A stretch of 64,000 nucleotides of DNA from positions 248,001-312,000 of the forward strand of contig NZ_JAFIBY010000003.1 in assembly GCF_017832355.1 (NCBI RefSeq). Reading direction: 5' to 3'. Source of the DNA: Serratia sp. PL17. GTDB lineage: Bacteria; Pseudomonadota; Gammaproteobacteria; Enterobacterales; Enterobacteriaceae. Shown piece after piece: positions 28,979 through 37,836 of this stretch; position 1 is the stretch's first letter; each line of letters starts with the position of its first letter. Both the position numbers and the translations under genes were made by a program. Under the pieces are notes generated by a model. The model was not told the origin of the DNA. It worked only from the letters and a program-made list of their open reading frames with translations, and searched no databases.

Positions 28979-30046
28979 TCAGACGGGTGACTCGCCCAGC
29001 ACCCAACTGGGTCCGGTATCGGTAAAGCCCGCAGGGAAACGACTCGCGGCATTATATGACTGTATCCAGCCCGGATAACGAATCCCTGGATGACTGACCT
29101 CATCGAGCATTCCTTTTTCTTCTTCACTGAGCTCAACAGACAGTGCGCAGAGGTTGCCCCTGAGTTGCTCCACATTACGCACGCCCGCTATAACGCTGGT
29201 CACCTGCGGTGACGAAAGCAGCCAGGCGAGCGCAATGCAGGCTGGTGTGGTGTTGTGTTTTTCAGAAACTGCTCTGAGCACATCCACGATATCCCATGCC
29301 TGGTTCTTGTCGACGGGTGGAAATTCGATCTTCGCGCGCCTGCCCGAAGCGTCATGATTGCCGCTGCGATCAAACTTGCCTGAAAGCAGCCCGCCTGCCA
29401 GTGGACTCCAGCACAGAAGTCCGCTGTGGCTGTCCTTGATTGCCGGCAGGAGTTCATGCTCAATGTCGCGGCAGGCCAGCGAATAAAAAGACTGTACGCT
29501 GACAAATTTCTCAAGCTTATGTTCAGCCGAGACACCCAGGGCTTTGGCAAGCTGCCAGCCCGCATAATTCGAACAGCCGATATACCTGACCTTACCCTGT
29601 CGCACCATATCATCCAGTGTCCGTAAAACCTCTTCAGGCGGCGTTGCAGCATCAAAGTTGTGAACCTGATATAAGTCAATGTGATCGGTTTTAAGCCGCC
29701 GCAGGCTGGCTTCAAGCGCCTGCATCAAGTGATAGCGCGACTGGCCTGCATCATTTGGGCCCGCATTCATTCTGCTGTGCGCTTTTGTTGCAAGGAAAAC
29801 CTGACCGCGGCGCTGCGCCAGCACTTCGCCCAGCACGCTTTCAGAGCCCCCCGAACCATAGACATCGGCGGTATCAATAAAATTGATGCCGGCGTCCAGC
29901 GCCTCACCAACGATAATATCCGCCTCTTTGCCCGTCAGACGGCCGATGGCATTACCGGCGGCATTATCCGCCCCGCCAAATGTCATCGTCCCGAGACAAA
30001 TGCGTGAAACATAAACCCCTGTTTTACCCAGTTCTGCGTATTTCAT
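28979..30046 (-). CDS. Aldo/keto reductase
   Basis: A 355-residue aldo/keto reductase of the YajO/Tas-like group. Catalytic tetrad: Asp and Tyr in FIDTADVYGSGG, Lys in LATKAHSR and His in YQVHNFDAA. The cofactor loop is SVIAGVRNVEQLRGNL. ATG at 30046 (MKYAELGKTG) is chosen for its GGAG and family match; the longer frame from 30130 lacks both. It is divergent from the AraC gene at 30145, its probable regulator. Substrate unknown. Confidence 0.9.
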   Translation of the reverse strand: MKYAELGKTGVYVSRICLGTMTFGGADNAAGNAIGRLTGKEADIIVGEALDAGINFIDTADVYGSGGSESVLGEVLAQRRGQVFLATKAHSRMNAGPNDAGQSRYHLMQALEASLRRLKTDHIDLYQVHNFDAATPPEEVLRTLDDMVRQGKVRYIGCSNYAGWQLAKALGVSAEHKLEKFVSVQSFYSLACRDIEHELLPAIKDSHSGLLCWSPLAGGLLSGKFDRSGNHDASGRRAKIEFPPVDKNQAWDIVDVLRAVSEKHNTTPACIALAWLLSSPQVTSVIAGVRNVEQLRGNLCALSVELSEEEKGMLDEVSHPGIRYPGWIQSYNAASRFPAGFTDTGPSWVLGESPV

Positions 30047-30144
30047 TTGGTTTTCTCCGTTAAGCTCCAAATGATAATGACGCAGATAAAAGCTTTCTTT
30101 TATTATAGAAATCCCTTTTTTATTATTCATTCGTCCAGGATGTT

Positions 30145-31062
30145 ATGGATCCGCTGTCTGATATTCTTTCACTCCTGAAGGTAGAGGCCATTCTTACGGC
30201 CCGTATGGAAGCACGTGGCCCCTGGGCAATGCGGTTTCCCTCTTATAAACACATTAAGTTCGGCACTGTGCTTGAGGGGAACTTCTGGCTCTGGATGGTC
30301 GGAATGCAGCCTCTGCTGCTTGAAAAAGGGGACTTCTATCTTCTGACCTCGGGTGACGCTTACTGCTGTGGCTCAAGTCCGGCATTGATGGTGAGTGACG
30401 GACGGCAGATATTCTCTTCTCACCGTGAAGCGGATGGCGTGGTCCGCTACGGCCAGGGAGAACTTATCAGTGAGGGGATTGGGGGAAGATTCGTATTTGA
30501 GGAGGCTTCCAGCCCGCTGCTTTTAAAACATCTGCCTCCGGTTCTGGTTTCACGACGAGAGGAAAGTTCTTCTCCTGCACTCACCGCCCTTATCACTTTG
30601 CTTTCGCATGAAACATCAGCGCTTCGTCCCGGACACGACATTGTGGCCAGTAGCATGGCAATACTTGTTCTGGTGCAGATGCTGAGGGAATACTTAGAGG
30701 GTAATCAGAAAGGGACATCCTGGCTGAAAGCGCTCGGTGACAGGAAAATAGGAACCGCACTGTCACTGATACATTCTTCTCCATCTGCAGACTGGACGCT
30801 GGCAAGTCTGTCTGCTAAATCAGCCATGTCCCGCAGTGCGTTCGCTAGTCGGTTTCACCAGCTTACCGGTTCAACGCCCGGGAATTATCTGACGTCATGG
30901 CGAATGGAGCTGGCATGCGCTGAACTCAGGAAACATCACTTAAGTATTAGTGAGATAGCAAGATTAACCGGATATAAATCTGTTCCCTCTTTTTCGCTGG
31001 CATTCAAACGTCATACCGGAAGAACGCCAGGAGGCTACCGCAATCTGCATAAGAACACTTAA
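30145..31062 (+). CDS. AraC-family regulator (cupin_6 type)
   Basis: A 305-residue AraC protein with the N-terminal cupin_6 domain typical of regulators beside oxidoreductases (FPSYKHIKFGTVLEGNFWLW; GDFYLLTSGDAY) and a C-terminal double helix-turn-helix (LASLSAKSAMSRSAFASRF; ISEIARLTGYKSVPSFSLAF). Its start is 98 bp from the divergent aldo/keto reductase, which it probably activates. Effector not known. Confidence 0.9.
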   Translation: MDPLSDILSLLKVEAILTARMEARGPWAMRFPSYKHIKFGTVLEGNFWLWMVGMQPLLLEKGDFYLLTSGDAYCCGSSPALMVSDGRQIFSSHREADGVVRYGQGELISEGIGGRFVFEEASSPLLLKHLPPVLVSRREESSSPALTALITLLSHETSALRPGHDIVASSMAILVLVQMLREYLEGNQKGTSWLKALGDRKIGTALSLIHSSPSADWTLASLSAKSAMSRSAFASRFHQLTGSTPGNYLTSWRMELACAELRKHHLSISEIARLTGYKSVPSFSLAFKRHTGRTPGGYRNLHKNT

Positions 31063-31139
31063 GAGGCCACTCTGATAATTGTCTTTTTAATGCGTTTGCA
31101 AAATTATCAAAAAGTTATCGCAGCGTGCAAAGATACAAC

Positions 31140-31202
31140 GTCCGCTTCTGGCACAGAGCGGACCTCTGGTTATGAAAGGTCCGCTGTGAGCGAGGAGCGG
31201 AC
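31140..31202. repeat. Island repeat, copy D (best nested stem)
   Basis: Outer arms GTCCGCT (31140-31146) and AGCGGAC (31196-31202); inner arms AGCGGACC (31157-31164) and GGTCCGCT (31178-31185). The inner arms are GC-pairs where copies E and F have AT-pairs. It lies between the convergent AraC and LysR genes. Confidence 0.88.
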
Positions 31203-31246
31203 ATTGTGCCTGAAAATGTAGCCGGACAACTGCGTTTGGATATACT

Positions 31247-32155
31247 TTATTCCCAAGGTAAACCTTGCTCCCAGCTTTCCACAAGCAGGTCAATAAAGGC
31301 CCGAATTCGCGGGGATAAATGTCGTTTACTGGGATAAATGAGCCGAATAGGTTCCGGAGGGAAAGGATACTCCTCAAGCACCGGTATCAGCTTACCACTA
31401 CGTAAATCCTCCCCTAGCAAATAGGTCGGTAAGTGAACGATACCAAATCCGGAAATTGCCGATGCCCGCATGGCTTCCGAACTGTCGAGGTTTAGCCGCC
31501 CGGGTCCTTCATACACAAAAGTACCTTCCGGAGTCGCAAACCGCCAGCTGCGTCTCTTTTCTGCACTCAGAAGAAAAATAGTGTCATGCCTGGTTAAGTC
31601 TGCGGGCGTTTCTGGAACGCCCCGTGAGGACAAATATTCTGGAGATGCACAAGTGACAATGTGCTGCGAAGCAATCGTTCGGGTAAGAATGCGCGAGTCA
31701 TCGCGGGGTTCACCGATGCGAATGGCAATATCAAAGCCTTCTTCAATAAGATCAACAAACCTGTCGCTAAAGGACACCTCCGCACGAAGTTCCGGCCACT
31801 TTTTCAGATAAACATCCAGAATGGGAAGGATGTGGCGCTGCCCAAAAGAAAGCGGAGCACTCAGCCGGAGAGTCCCCGTTGGTTTCCCCCTGCGCATGGC
31901 CATGGCGGCATCGACCTCTTCCAGGTCATCCAGTATCTGTCGGCAACGGTCGAACATGACCCTCCCTTCATCAGTCAGACTCAGACTCCGGGTGGTACGG
32001 TTAAGGAGACGAACACCCATACGCGTTTCGAGCCTGACAATACTCTTGCCAATGGCAGAACGAGTGAGCCCGAGGGAACCCGCTGCGTGGGTGTAACTCC
32101 CGGCTTTTACAGCCGCGACGAATGCGGCGATATCACCAATGCTGTTGATCTCCAT
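31247..32155 (-). CDS. LysR-family transcriptional regulator
   Basis: A 302-residue LysR protein: winged helix (YTHAAGSLGLTRSAIGKSIVRL; LNRTTRSLSLTDEG) and substrate-binding domain (GFDIAIRIGEPRDDSRILTR). GGAG lies 11 bases before the ATG. It is divergent from the esterase gene at 32277 with 121 bp between, so the esterase is the probable target. Effector unknown. Confidence 0.9.
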   Translation of the reverse strand: MEINSIGDIAAFVAAVKAGSYTHAAGSLGLTRSAIGKSIVRLETRMGVRLLNRTTRSLSLTDEGRVMFDRCRQILDDLEEVDAAMAMRRGKPTGTLRLSAPLSFGQRHILPILDVYLKKWPELRAEVSFSDRFVDLIEEGFDIAIRIGEPRDDSRILTRTIASQHIVTCASPEYLSSRGVPETPADLTRHDTIFLLSAEKRRSWRFATPEGTFVYEGPGRLNLDSSEAMRASAISGFGIVHLPTYLLGEDLRSGKLIPVLEEYPFPPEPIRLIYPSKRHLSPRIRAFIDLLVESWEQGLPWE

Positions 32156-32276
32156 GCTTTATTTATCTCCTTTAATACGGGCTTTAACGTACCCTGATAC
32201 GGGAAACACATTCCCTAAATGTTTATATACTATAGGTTCCTGTTATTTTTTAACGCAAATACAAACAGGAATAAAA

Positions 32277-33206
32277 ATGCTGAATCAACAAACCAAACAA
32301 GCCGTAAAAGAATGGTCAGAAAGCCTGGCCGGCCTGGGTCCAATCCTTACGGGTGAGGATACCGTAACGCCTATGAGTGAGGTACGTGACGCCTATACCC
32401 GTATGCTGGCTAAAAATCCTGCACCTGCCGGTGTCAGTTTTACTGAAGTCGACATGGGGGGCGTACCGGGCACGCTGGTGACGCCTGACAAACTTGAAAC
32501 TGATGCCATCGTGATGTACATCCACGGCGGGGCTTATATTGTCGGCGAACCGGCGGGCTATCACGGTATTGGTGGTAACTACGCCAGCATGCTGGGCGCA
32601 CGGGTTTACATGCCGGATTACCGTCTGGCACCGGAGTATCCTTTCCCCACGCCCGTTACCGATACCGTTCGTGCGTATGAGTGGTTGATTGAACAGGGCT
32701 TTGATGCCAGCAAAATCGTACTGGCGGGCGAGTCTGCAGGCGGAGCAATGGTGGTTACCGTTATGGTAGCTGCACGTAATAAAGGCCTGCCACTTCCGGC
32801 CGGCGGTGTTTCCATTTCCCCATGGGCCAACCTTGAGCATACGGGCGTCTCCATGACCAACCGGGAAGGTCTTGATCCTCTGAACACCAAGGCCGGCCTG
32901 GATTTCCTGGCACGCACCTTCCTGGGCGATGCGTTACCTAATCACCCAATGGCATCACCGGTGTTTGCGGATGTGACGGGTCTGCCGCCGGTGCTGGTTC
33001 AGATTGGCGAGAATGAACTGATGCTGAGCGACGCGATGCGGCTCGCAACTCATCTGGGTGATAACCGGGTTCGCGTAAATTTGGAGGTTTGGCCGGGTAT
33101 GTTCCACGCCTGGCATTTCTTCTCCACGCTGCAGCCAGAAGCAGTGCAGGCTCTGGAGAGCTCCGTCGCCTTTATGAAGCAGGTCCTGCGGGATGCAGCG
33201 AAGTAA
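32277..33206 (+). CDS. Alpha/beta hydrolase (hormone-sensitive lipase family esterase)
   Basis: A 309-residue esterase of the HSL family. The oxyanion motif is HGGAY, the nucleophile elbow GESAGG (catalytic Ser), and the acid and His lie in the C-terminal part (IGENELMLSDA; GMFHAWHFF). Members cleave short-chain esters, and some are annotated acetyl esterase or epsilon-lactone hydrolase. AGGA precedes the ATG at 32277. It is divergent from a LysR gene and ends in a hairpin at 33228-33251. Confidence 0.9.
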   Translation: MLNQQTKQAVKEWSESLAGLGPILTGEDTVTPMSEVRDAYTRMLAKNPAPAGVSFTEVDMGGVPGTLVTPDKLETDAIVMYIHGGAYIVGEPAGYHGIGGNYASMLGARVYMPDYRLAPEYPFPTPVTDTVRAYEWLIEQGFDASKIVLAGESAGGAMVVTVMVAARNKGLPLPAGGVSISPWANLEHTGVSMTNREGLDPLNTKAGLDFLARTFLGDALPNHPMASPVFADVTGLPPVLVQIGENELMLSDAMRLATHLGDNRVRVNLEVWPGMFHAWHFFSTLQPEAVQALESSVAFMKQVLRDAAK

Positions 33207-33227
33207 TCATCAGTGATGAACTAAATA

Positions 33228-33251
33228 ACGGGCGCGACTGACTGCGCCCGT
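33228..33251 (+). terminator. Hairpin after the esterase gene
   Basis: ACGGGCGC (33228-33235) pairs with GCGCCCGT (33244-33251) over an 8-base loop. No T-run follows. Confidence 0.5.
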
Positions 33252-33432
33252 CAGGAGTGAAAATCCCCAATTTACAGATACAACTCACTTATCCGCTGGA
33301 TCTTGCCTCACATAGCGCATATAAGCGCGTATTCCGCCTGGGCCGCCTGACCTTCGGCTTTATTATTATGCCGCTTGAAGGTTAACCAGTCGGCCTTCCT
33401 GATAATAGGCCGGATTATCCAGGAGAAAACGT

Positions 33433-33591
33433 ATGACTCAGGGGGGCGAAATCTACGGTGCTCATTACCGGGTAAGAATGGAAACAGACGCTCACAATCA
33501 TTGGTCAATATGCTTGAGCGAATATAATTCTGGCAGGCTTGCGGTCGCTGATGTATCAGGCACTGATATCTCATTATCTCGTAACAGATGA
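33433..33591 (+). CDS. Possible 52-residue protein
   Basis: An ORF beginning MTQGGEIYGAHYR with AGGAG seven bases before its ATG; the last 18 bases overlap the 3' end of the opposite LysR gene. I know no homologue and see no domain; the ribosome site is the only support. The surrounding 33252-33432 stretch shows no other gene. Confidence 0.3.
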   Translation: MTQGGEIYGAHYRVRMETDAHNHWSICLSEYNSGRLAVADVSGTDISLSRNR

Positions 33592-34503
33592 ACGCTGCGC
33601 GCTCGTTAACAGTGCCGGCAACTCTTTTTTCAGTTCTTCAATCAAGGCTCTCACTTTAGGAAGCACCGTGTGAGTCCTGGGCCACATTGCAGAAATGGGG
33701 GTGGGCGGTGCCTGAAAGGTGGGTAGAATTGCACGAAGCTGCCCCTTTTTGATGGCATCACCGCATAACCAGTCCGGAAGTTGCGTCACCCCACATCCTG
33801 CGATAGCCGCTTCCAGCATGGCTTGACCATTATTAAAACGGTAGGCTGAGGAAACAACATGTCTTACAACGTGCCCCTCTTTGCCCCGGATTAGCCAGTA
33901 AGTTTGCCCGTCTGATGGTAACCCTGAAATGCATCTGTGAGATGAAAGCTCACGAAGATCAATGGGGGTGCCTGCTTGTTCCAGATAGCCCGCTGAGGCA
34001 CAAATGATAAGCCTTTGCTCGCCCAGGCGGGTGGCAACCAAATCACCTGAGTCAGGTAGGGGGCCAAGCCTCAGTGCGAGGTCAAAACCGTCTGTCGACG
34101 GGTCGCGAACCCGATCGCTGAAATCAACTTCGATATTCAGGGCCCGGTATTTTAACGCCATGATATTGAGTAAGGGCATAATGAAAAGGTGCCCAAAGGC
34201 CACGGGAACCGTCAGCCGCATCAGTCCAGACGGCTCGACTATCCCCGCCTCTATTCTGCTTTCGGCATCTGAAATCATATCCAGAGCAACAGTGCAGTGA
34301 TTGAAATAGATCTCACCTTCCGGTGTCAGCGACAGGCTTCGCGTACTGCGGTTGAGTAAGCGAACCCCCAGCCGAATTTCCAGACGCTTGATGCTTTTGC
34401 TGAGTGCCGAACGCGTCACGCCTAAACCCTCAGCTGCAGCAACGAAACTGCCTTTTCTGACGATTTCAGTAAATTCCTGTACGCCATTGAGTTGTACCGT
34501 CAC
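33574..34503 (-). CDS. LysR-family transcriptional regulator (GTG start)
   Basis: A 309-residue LysR protein with winged helix (FVAAAEGLGVTRSALSKSIKRL; LNRSTRSLSLTPEG) and effector domain (GFDLALRLGPLPDSGDLVATRLG). No ATG fits the family start; GTG at 34503 (VTVQLNGVQEF) with AAGGA upstream gives the right length, whereas the open frame runs on to 34650 into the neighbouring gene. It is divergent from the old yellow enzyme gene at 34623, its likely target. Confidence 0.88.
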   Translation of the reverse strand: MTVQLNGVQEFTEIVRKGSFVAAAEGLGVTRSALSKSIKRLEIRLGVRLLNRSTRSLSLTPEGEIYFNHCTVALDMISDAESRIEAGIVEPSGLMRLTVPVAFGHLFIMPLLNIMALKYRALNIEVDFSDRVRDPSTDGFDLALRLGPLPDSGDLVATRLGEQRLIICASAGYLEQAGTPIDLRELSSHRCISGLPSDGQTYWLIRGKEGHVVRHVVSSAYRFNNGQAMLEAAIAGCGVTQLPDWLCGDAIKKGQLRAILPTFQAPPTPISAMWPRTHTVLPKVRALIEELKKELPALLTSAQRSSVTR

Positions 34504-34622
34504 AAATATTGGTTCCTTTATCTCAACACTGAGGGTCTTTTTGCCCAGGTAATCATGGCCTTCAAATAAGGATAAGATCGTTGCTAACAGATTTTTACCA
34601 TGAAATGGCTTCAGGAGACAGA

Positions 34623-35720
34623 ATGAGCGAGTTACTGAATATCTATACAATGAATGGAATAAAGCTTAATAATCGTGTCGTTATGGCACCAATGACCCGA
34701 TCGCGAGCCTATGACCATGTTCCCACTGACAGTATGGTCACCTACTATCGCCAGCGCGCAACAGCAGGTTTAATTGTTTCCGAAGGTTCACCTGTTTCAA
34801 TGGAAGGCCGTGGACAGGCTTACACGCCGGGAATTTACACTGACGAACAGATAGAGGGCTGGAAAAAGGTGACTGAGGCAGTACATGCGCAGGGTGGGAG
34901 AATATTCATCCAGCTTTGGCACGTAGGTCGTTCCTCTCACATTGCTCACCAGCCTGATGGGCAGGCACCGGTCAGCTCCGTCTCACGCGTTGCAGAAGGC
35001 TGCACCACTCACATTCCCGGTGATAACTGTCAGTCTGTACGCGTATTTCACAGCCAGCCCCGCGCATTAGCAACGGATGAAGTCCCGCGGGTGACACAGG
35101 ATTTCGTTCGGGCGGCTAAAAATGCTATCGAGGCGGGTTTTGACGGTGTGGAGATCCACGCGGCTAACGGCTACATCTTCGAGCAATTTATCAATGGTGG
35201 ACTTAACGACAGAACAGACCGCTATGGCGGTAATATTGCTAGTCGCCTGCGGTTTACGCTGGAAACGGTGGATGCCGTCTCTGCAGCCATCGGGAGTCAT
35301 CTGACAGGTATCCGTATTGCACCCTTTGGCCGCCTGCAGGATATGCATGGCTTTGATGATGAGCAGGATACCTGGTTATCTTTGGGTATCGAACTGCGTC
35401 GTCGACATCTCGCATATGTGCATTTGAGCGATCAGGAATCTCTGGGAGCTCAGGCCATTCCTGCTGGCTTTCTGACAAAGTTTCGCGAGGCCTACGAAGG
35501 TACCCTCATCGTCGCGGGCAGCTATACACAGGAGCGTGCTGAACTGGCACTCAGAGAAGGTTATGCCGACTTAATCGCATTTGGGCGTCCTTTCATAGCC
35601 AATCCTGATCTCGTTAAACGCATGAAAAATGGGTGGCCGATAGCTATTCCTGATAAGGATACGTTCTATACTGGGCGAGATGCAGGTTATATAGATTATC
35701 CCACGTATCACGTGGATTAA
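34623..35720 (+). CDS. Old yellow enzyme-family alkene reductase (NemA-like)
   Basis: A 365-residue FMN-dependent ene-reductase. FMN contacts: APMTRSR and QLWHVGR. The substrate-binding pair His179 and Asn182 and the proton donor Tyr184 are all present in GVEIHAANGY. It reduces activated C=C bonds of unsaturated carbonyls or nitro compounds with NAD(P)H. AGGAG before 34623 fixes the start. It stands divergent from a LysR gene. A second family member at 62301-63407 in this window lacks the His and Tyr. Confidence 0.92.
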   Translation: MSELLNIYTMNGIKLNNRVVMAPMTRSRAYDHVPTDSMVTYYRQRATAGLIVSEGSPVSMEGRGQAYTPGIYTDEQIEGWKKVTEAVHAQGGRIFIQLWHVGRSSHIAHQPDGQAPVSSVSRVAEGCTTHIPGDNCQSVRVFHSQPRALATDEVPRVTQDFVRAAKNAIEAGFDGVEIHAANGYIFEQFINGGLNDRTDRYGGNIASRLRFTLETVDAVSAAIGSHLTGIRIAPFGRLQDMHGFDDEQDTWLSLGIELRRRHLAYVHLSDQESLGAQAIPAGFLTKFREAYEGTLIVAGSYTQERAELALREGYADLIAFGRPFIANPDLVKRMKNGWPIAIPDKDTFYTGRDAGYIDYPTYHVD

Positions 35721-35845
35721 GCTTCCCTGAAACAGAAATGCATCTGAAATGCATCCTATCCGCATGCTCGCTAAGGGTCCCGACAACTATTTTTGAGTTC
35801 GTCTGATCTGCTCCCTTATGAGTAGCACACTCAATTGTTGGTGAC

Positions 35846-35908
35846 GTCCGCTCCTGACCAGCAGACAAACACGTGACGCTGAAGGTCTGCTGAGAGCGAA
35901 AAGCGGAC
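35846..35908. repeat. Island repeat, copy E
   Basis: Outer arms GTCCGCT (35846-35852) and AGCGGAC (35902-35908); inner arms AGCAGAC (35860-35866) and GTCTGCT (35885-35891). It lies between the convergent old yellow enzyme and phosphatase genes. Confidence 0.88.
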
Positions 35909-35968
35909 TTTGTGCTTAAATAATGATGACTCTGGCAGGATGGGTTTTCAATGCTTGAAAGGTAGCCA

Positions 35969-36589
35969 CTAATTCAGGTGACGTAAATGTGTAGCAATCC
36001 CCCACTTTAGGCCGATACATTTTCCATTAATCAGGTCGATAACAGAATAACTTGCATTGGGGTGAGCATAGCGAGGGAAACTATTGACAGTCCCTTCTTT
36101 AAGAATTGCCAGAGTGCCCTGACTGACATGCCCGTGAGACACAATACATATTGTTTGTTGATGTGATGAGGTATCTTCCAGGTTTTGTAAAAAACGCATA
36201 ACTCGCTGAGAAGCATGCGCCAGTGACTCCCCCCCAGGTGGACAATACTCTGCATCAAGCCTGAATAACTCATTTGCATAGTTTGGATGTTTTTGTCTGA
36301 GTAGTTCTAACGGCATACCTTCAAACTGACCAAAGGCCTGCTCTTTAAGGGCCGGTTCAGCCGTCAGTGAACAATGAAAGTGTTCAGCCAGGCTTTGCCC
36401 CATTTGCCAGGCACGCCCAAGCGGAGAAGCGTAAACACGCTCTATTTGATACTCACTTGCACTAAACGCTGCTAGTAGGACGGATGTTTCACGCAAACCC
36501 CGACAGGTCAAGGGGCTATCGCTGTGCCCCTGAATAATTCCTTCCAAATTCCACTCTGTTTCTGCGTGTCGAACAAGTATCAATTTCAT
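35969..36589 (-). CDS. Histidine phosphatase family protein (GpmB/CobC-like)
   Basis: A 206-residue single-domain histidine phosphatase. The phosphoacceptor His is in LVRHAETEWN, a pocket Arg in ASPLGRAWQ, the catalytic Glu in KEQAFGQFEGM and the second His in VSHGHVSQG. It dephosphorylates a small metabolite, which cannot be named. ATG at 36589 (MKLILVRHAE) is the family start; the frame continues upstream to 36649 without family sequence. Its ribosome site is poor. Confidence 0.87.
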   Translation of the reverse strand: MKLILVRHAETEWNLEGIIQGHSDSPLTCRGLRETSVLLAAFSASEYQIERVYASPLGRAWQMGQSLAEHFHCSLTAEPALKEQAFGQFEGMPLELLRQKHPNYANELFRLDAEYCPPGGESLAHASQRVMRFLQNLEDTSSHQQTICIVSHGHVSQGTLAILKEGTVNSFPRYAHPNASYSVIDLINGKCIGLKWGIATHLRHLN

Positions 36590-36761
36590 CGTTAGCTGGC
36601 CATGCTCGTTGTTGATCAAAATGTCCCAACTGCGCGATGTCAAACACACACCGTTGAAGCAGCGGAAGGCTTTCCTGTTTTGGAAATAATGAACAAGTGT
36701 AGCTTATTGCCATTATGCAGCGGCTCTGGAGGTGAGGCGCTGAATTTTATCCGTAGTTAAC

Positions 36762-36990
36762 TTCCGCTCTTGGCACACAGCAGACAAATACGTGACGCTG
36801 AAGGTCTGCTGAGAGCGCAGGCTGTGTGAAAACTTTTTTGGCCGCTGAAACTGCCAAAAACAGAGCTGAAAACCGCGCTCATACGTAAAATTCGGCTCTA
36901 CTAACCGGTCGATTAATTTCAGATTTTGCGTAGACACGCTCACATCAGTTTTGGACTAGGGTTTTCACACAGCCTGAGCGAAAAGCAGAA
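36762..36990. repeat. Island repeat, copy F, split by a MITE-like element
   Basis: Left part 36762-36817 (TTCCGCT outer arm; inner arms AGCAGAC 36779-36785 and GTCTGCT 36804-36810) and right part 36977-36990 (AGCGAAAAGCAGAA) join to one full copy if 36818-36976 and one AGCG are removed. The wider gap 36590-37083 holds no gene I can support. Confidence 0.85.
36818..36976. mobile_element. 159-bp MITE-like element
   Basis: Perfect 16-bp terminal inverted repeats CAGGCTGTGTGAAAAC (36818-36833) and GTTTTCACACAGCCTG (36961-36976), flanked by a 4-bp direct repeat AGCG (36814-36817 and 36977-36980). It has no transposase and interrupts island repeat copy F, so it moved in later. The parent insertion sequence is not identified. 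Confidence 0.88.
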
Positions 36991-37083
36991 GTTCAAAATT
37001 GTTCTCTCAGTTGGTGGAGGAATTACTAACATTGCAGTGTTTTAATCAGCGGGAAACAGGTCACGGTTTCCCAGCGAATATCT

Positions 37084-37757
37084 TCAGGCAGCGAGAATTG
37101 CGGAATGCTGACGAAGATGATTTTGGAAAAGTTCTGCATAATCTGATGATACAGCGGCTTGTACACTTTCCCTTTTCGCAAGTGCAGCTTTCCACGCTAA
37201 AGCACGTGGAAGCCCCTCAAAAATCGCCTCAGAGACTGATGCATCGATGATGGAGAAGTAACGGAAAACAGGAGCGTAGACCGCATCAACCATACTGAAT
37301 TCGGCACCAGAGAAATAAGGTCCCAGGCTCAATTCAGATTCAATACGTTCAAGCTGCTCACGGAACACCGCGCGTTTGCTGTCTGCAATGACCTGATCAG
37401 TCGCATTTAAAAATTGCCATGCATTTCCAAGCATTGATGTAGAGAACTCGATCCATGCGCGCTGTCTGGCTCTTACTAATGCATCGTCAGCATACATCGA
37501 ATAACCGTCCTGTGTTTCATTAAGGTACTCGCAGATCACCATGCTCTCGAAAATAAGAGCACCTTCACCATTTTCCTGACACACTTTAAGTAGCGGCACC
37601 TTGCCAGTGGGTGACAGAGCAAGAAACCAGTCAGGTTTGCCGATAAGTCTACATTTACGCGTTCAAATAGCACATTTTTCTCGAGAAGAACGATCGCTGA
37701 ACGCTGCACAAAGGGGCACAGTAGGTGGCTAATAAGTGTCAGGTCACAGGTAGACAT
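37084..37757 (-). pseudogene. Glutathione S-transferase, frameshifted
   Basis: Two overlapping frames together make a normal GST. The N-terminal frame (from ATG 37757, with GGAG upstream) gives MSTCDLTLISHLLCPFVQRS up to VDLSA; the other frame goes on with KPDWFLALSPTGKVPLLKV (cis-Pro), ESMVICEYL and the helical domain. The break is at the A-run 37636-37638 (three T on the plus strand), where one more base would restore the frame. The start resembles omega-type GSTs with a catalytic Cys (CPFVQRS). It is either a true pseudogene or a sequencing slip in a homopolymer. Confidence 0.88.
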
Positions 37758-37836
37758 CTCAGACTCCAGATAAAAAGATAGCCCGCCGCTATAAAAGGTG
37801 GCGGGCTTGATGAATTGTAAATCTTATTTTGGTGGC

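Noticed and set aside
33308..33574. 88-codon minus-strand frame between esterase and LysR genes
   Set aside because: No family resemblance, no ribosome site, and it covers the opposite small ORF, which has a better one.
36713..36943. 76-codon frame covering the MITE-like element
   Set aside because: It crosses the element's end into the host repeat, has no ribosome site and no transposase motif.
37084..37599. The C-terminal GST frame as a complete gene
   Set aside because: It would start in the middle of the thioredoxin fold; the missing half is in the adjoining frame, so it is one broken gene.
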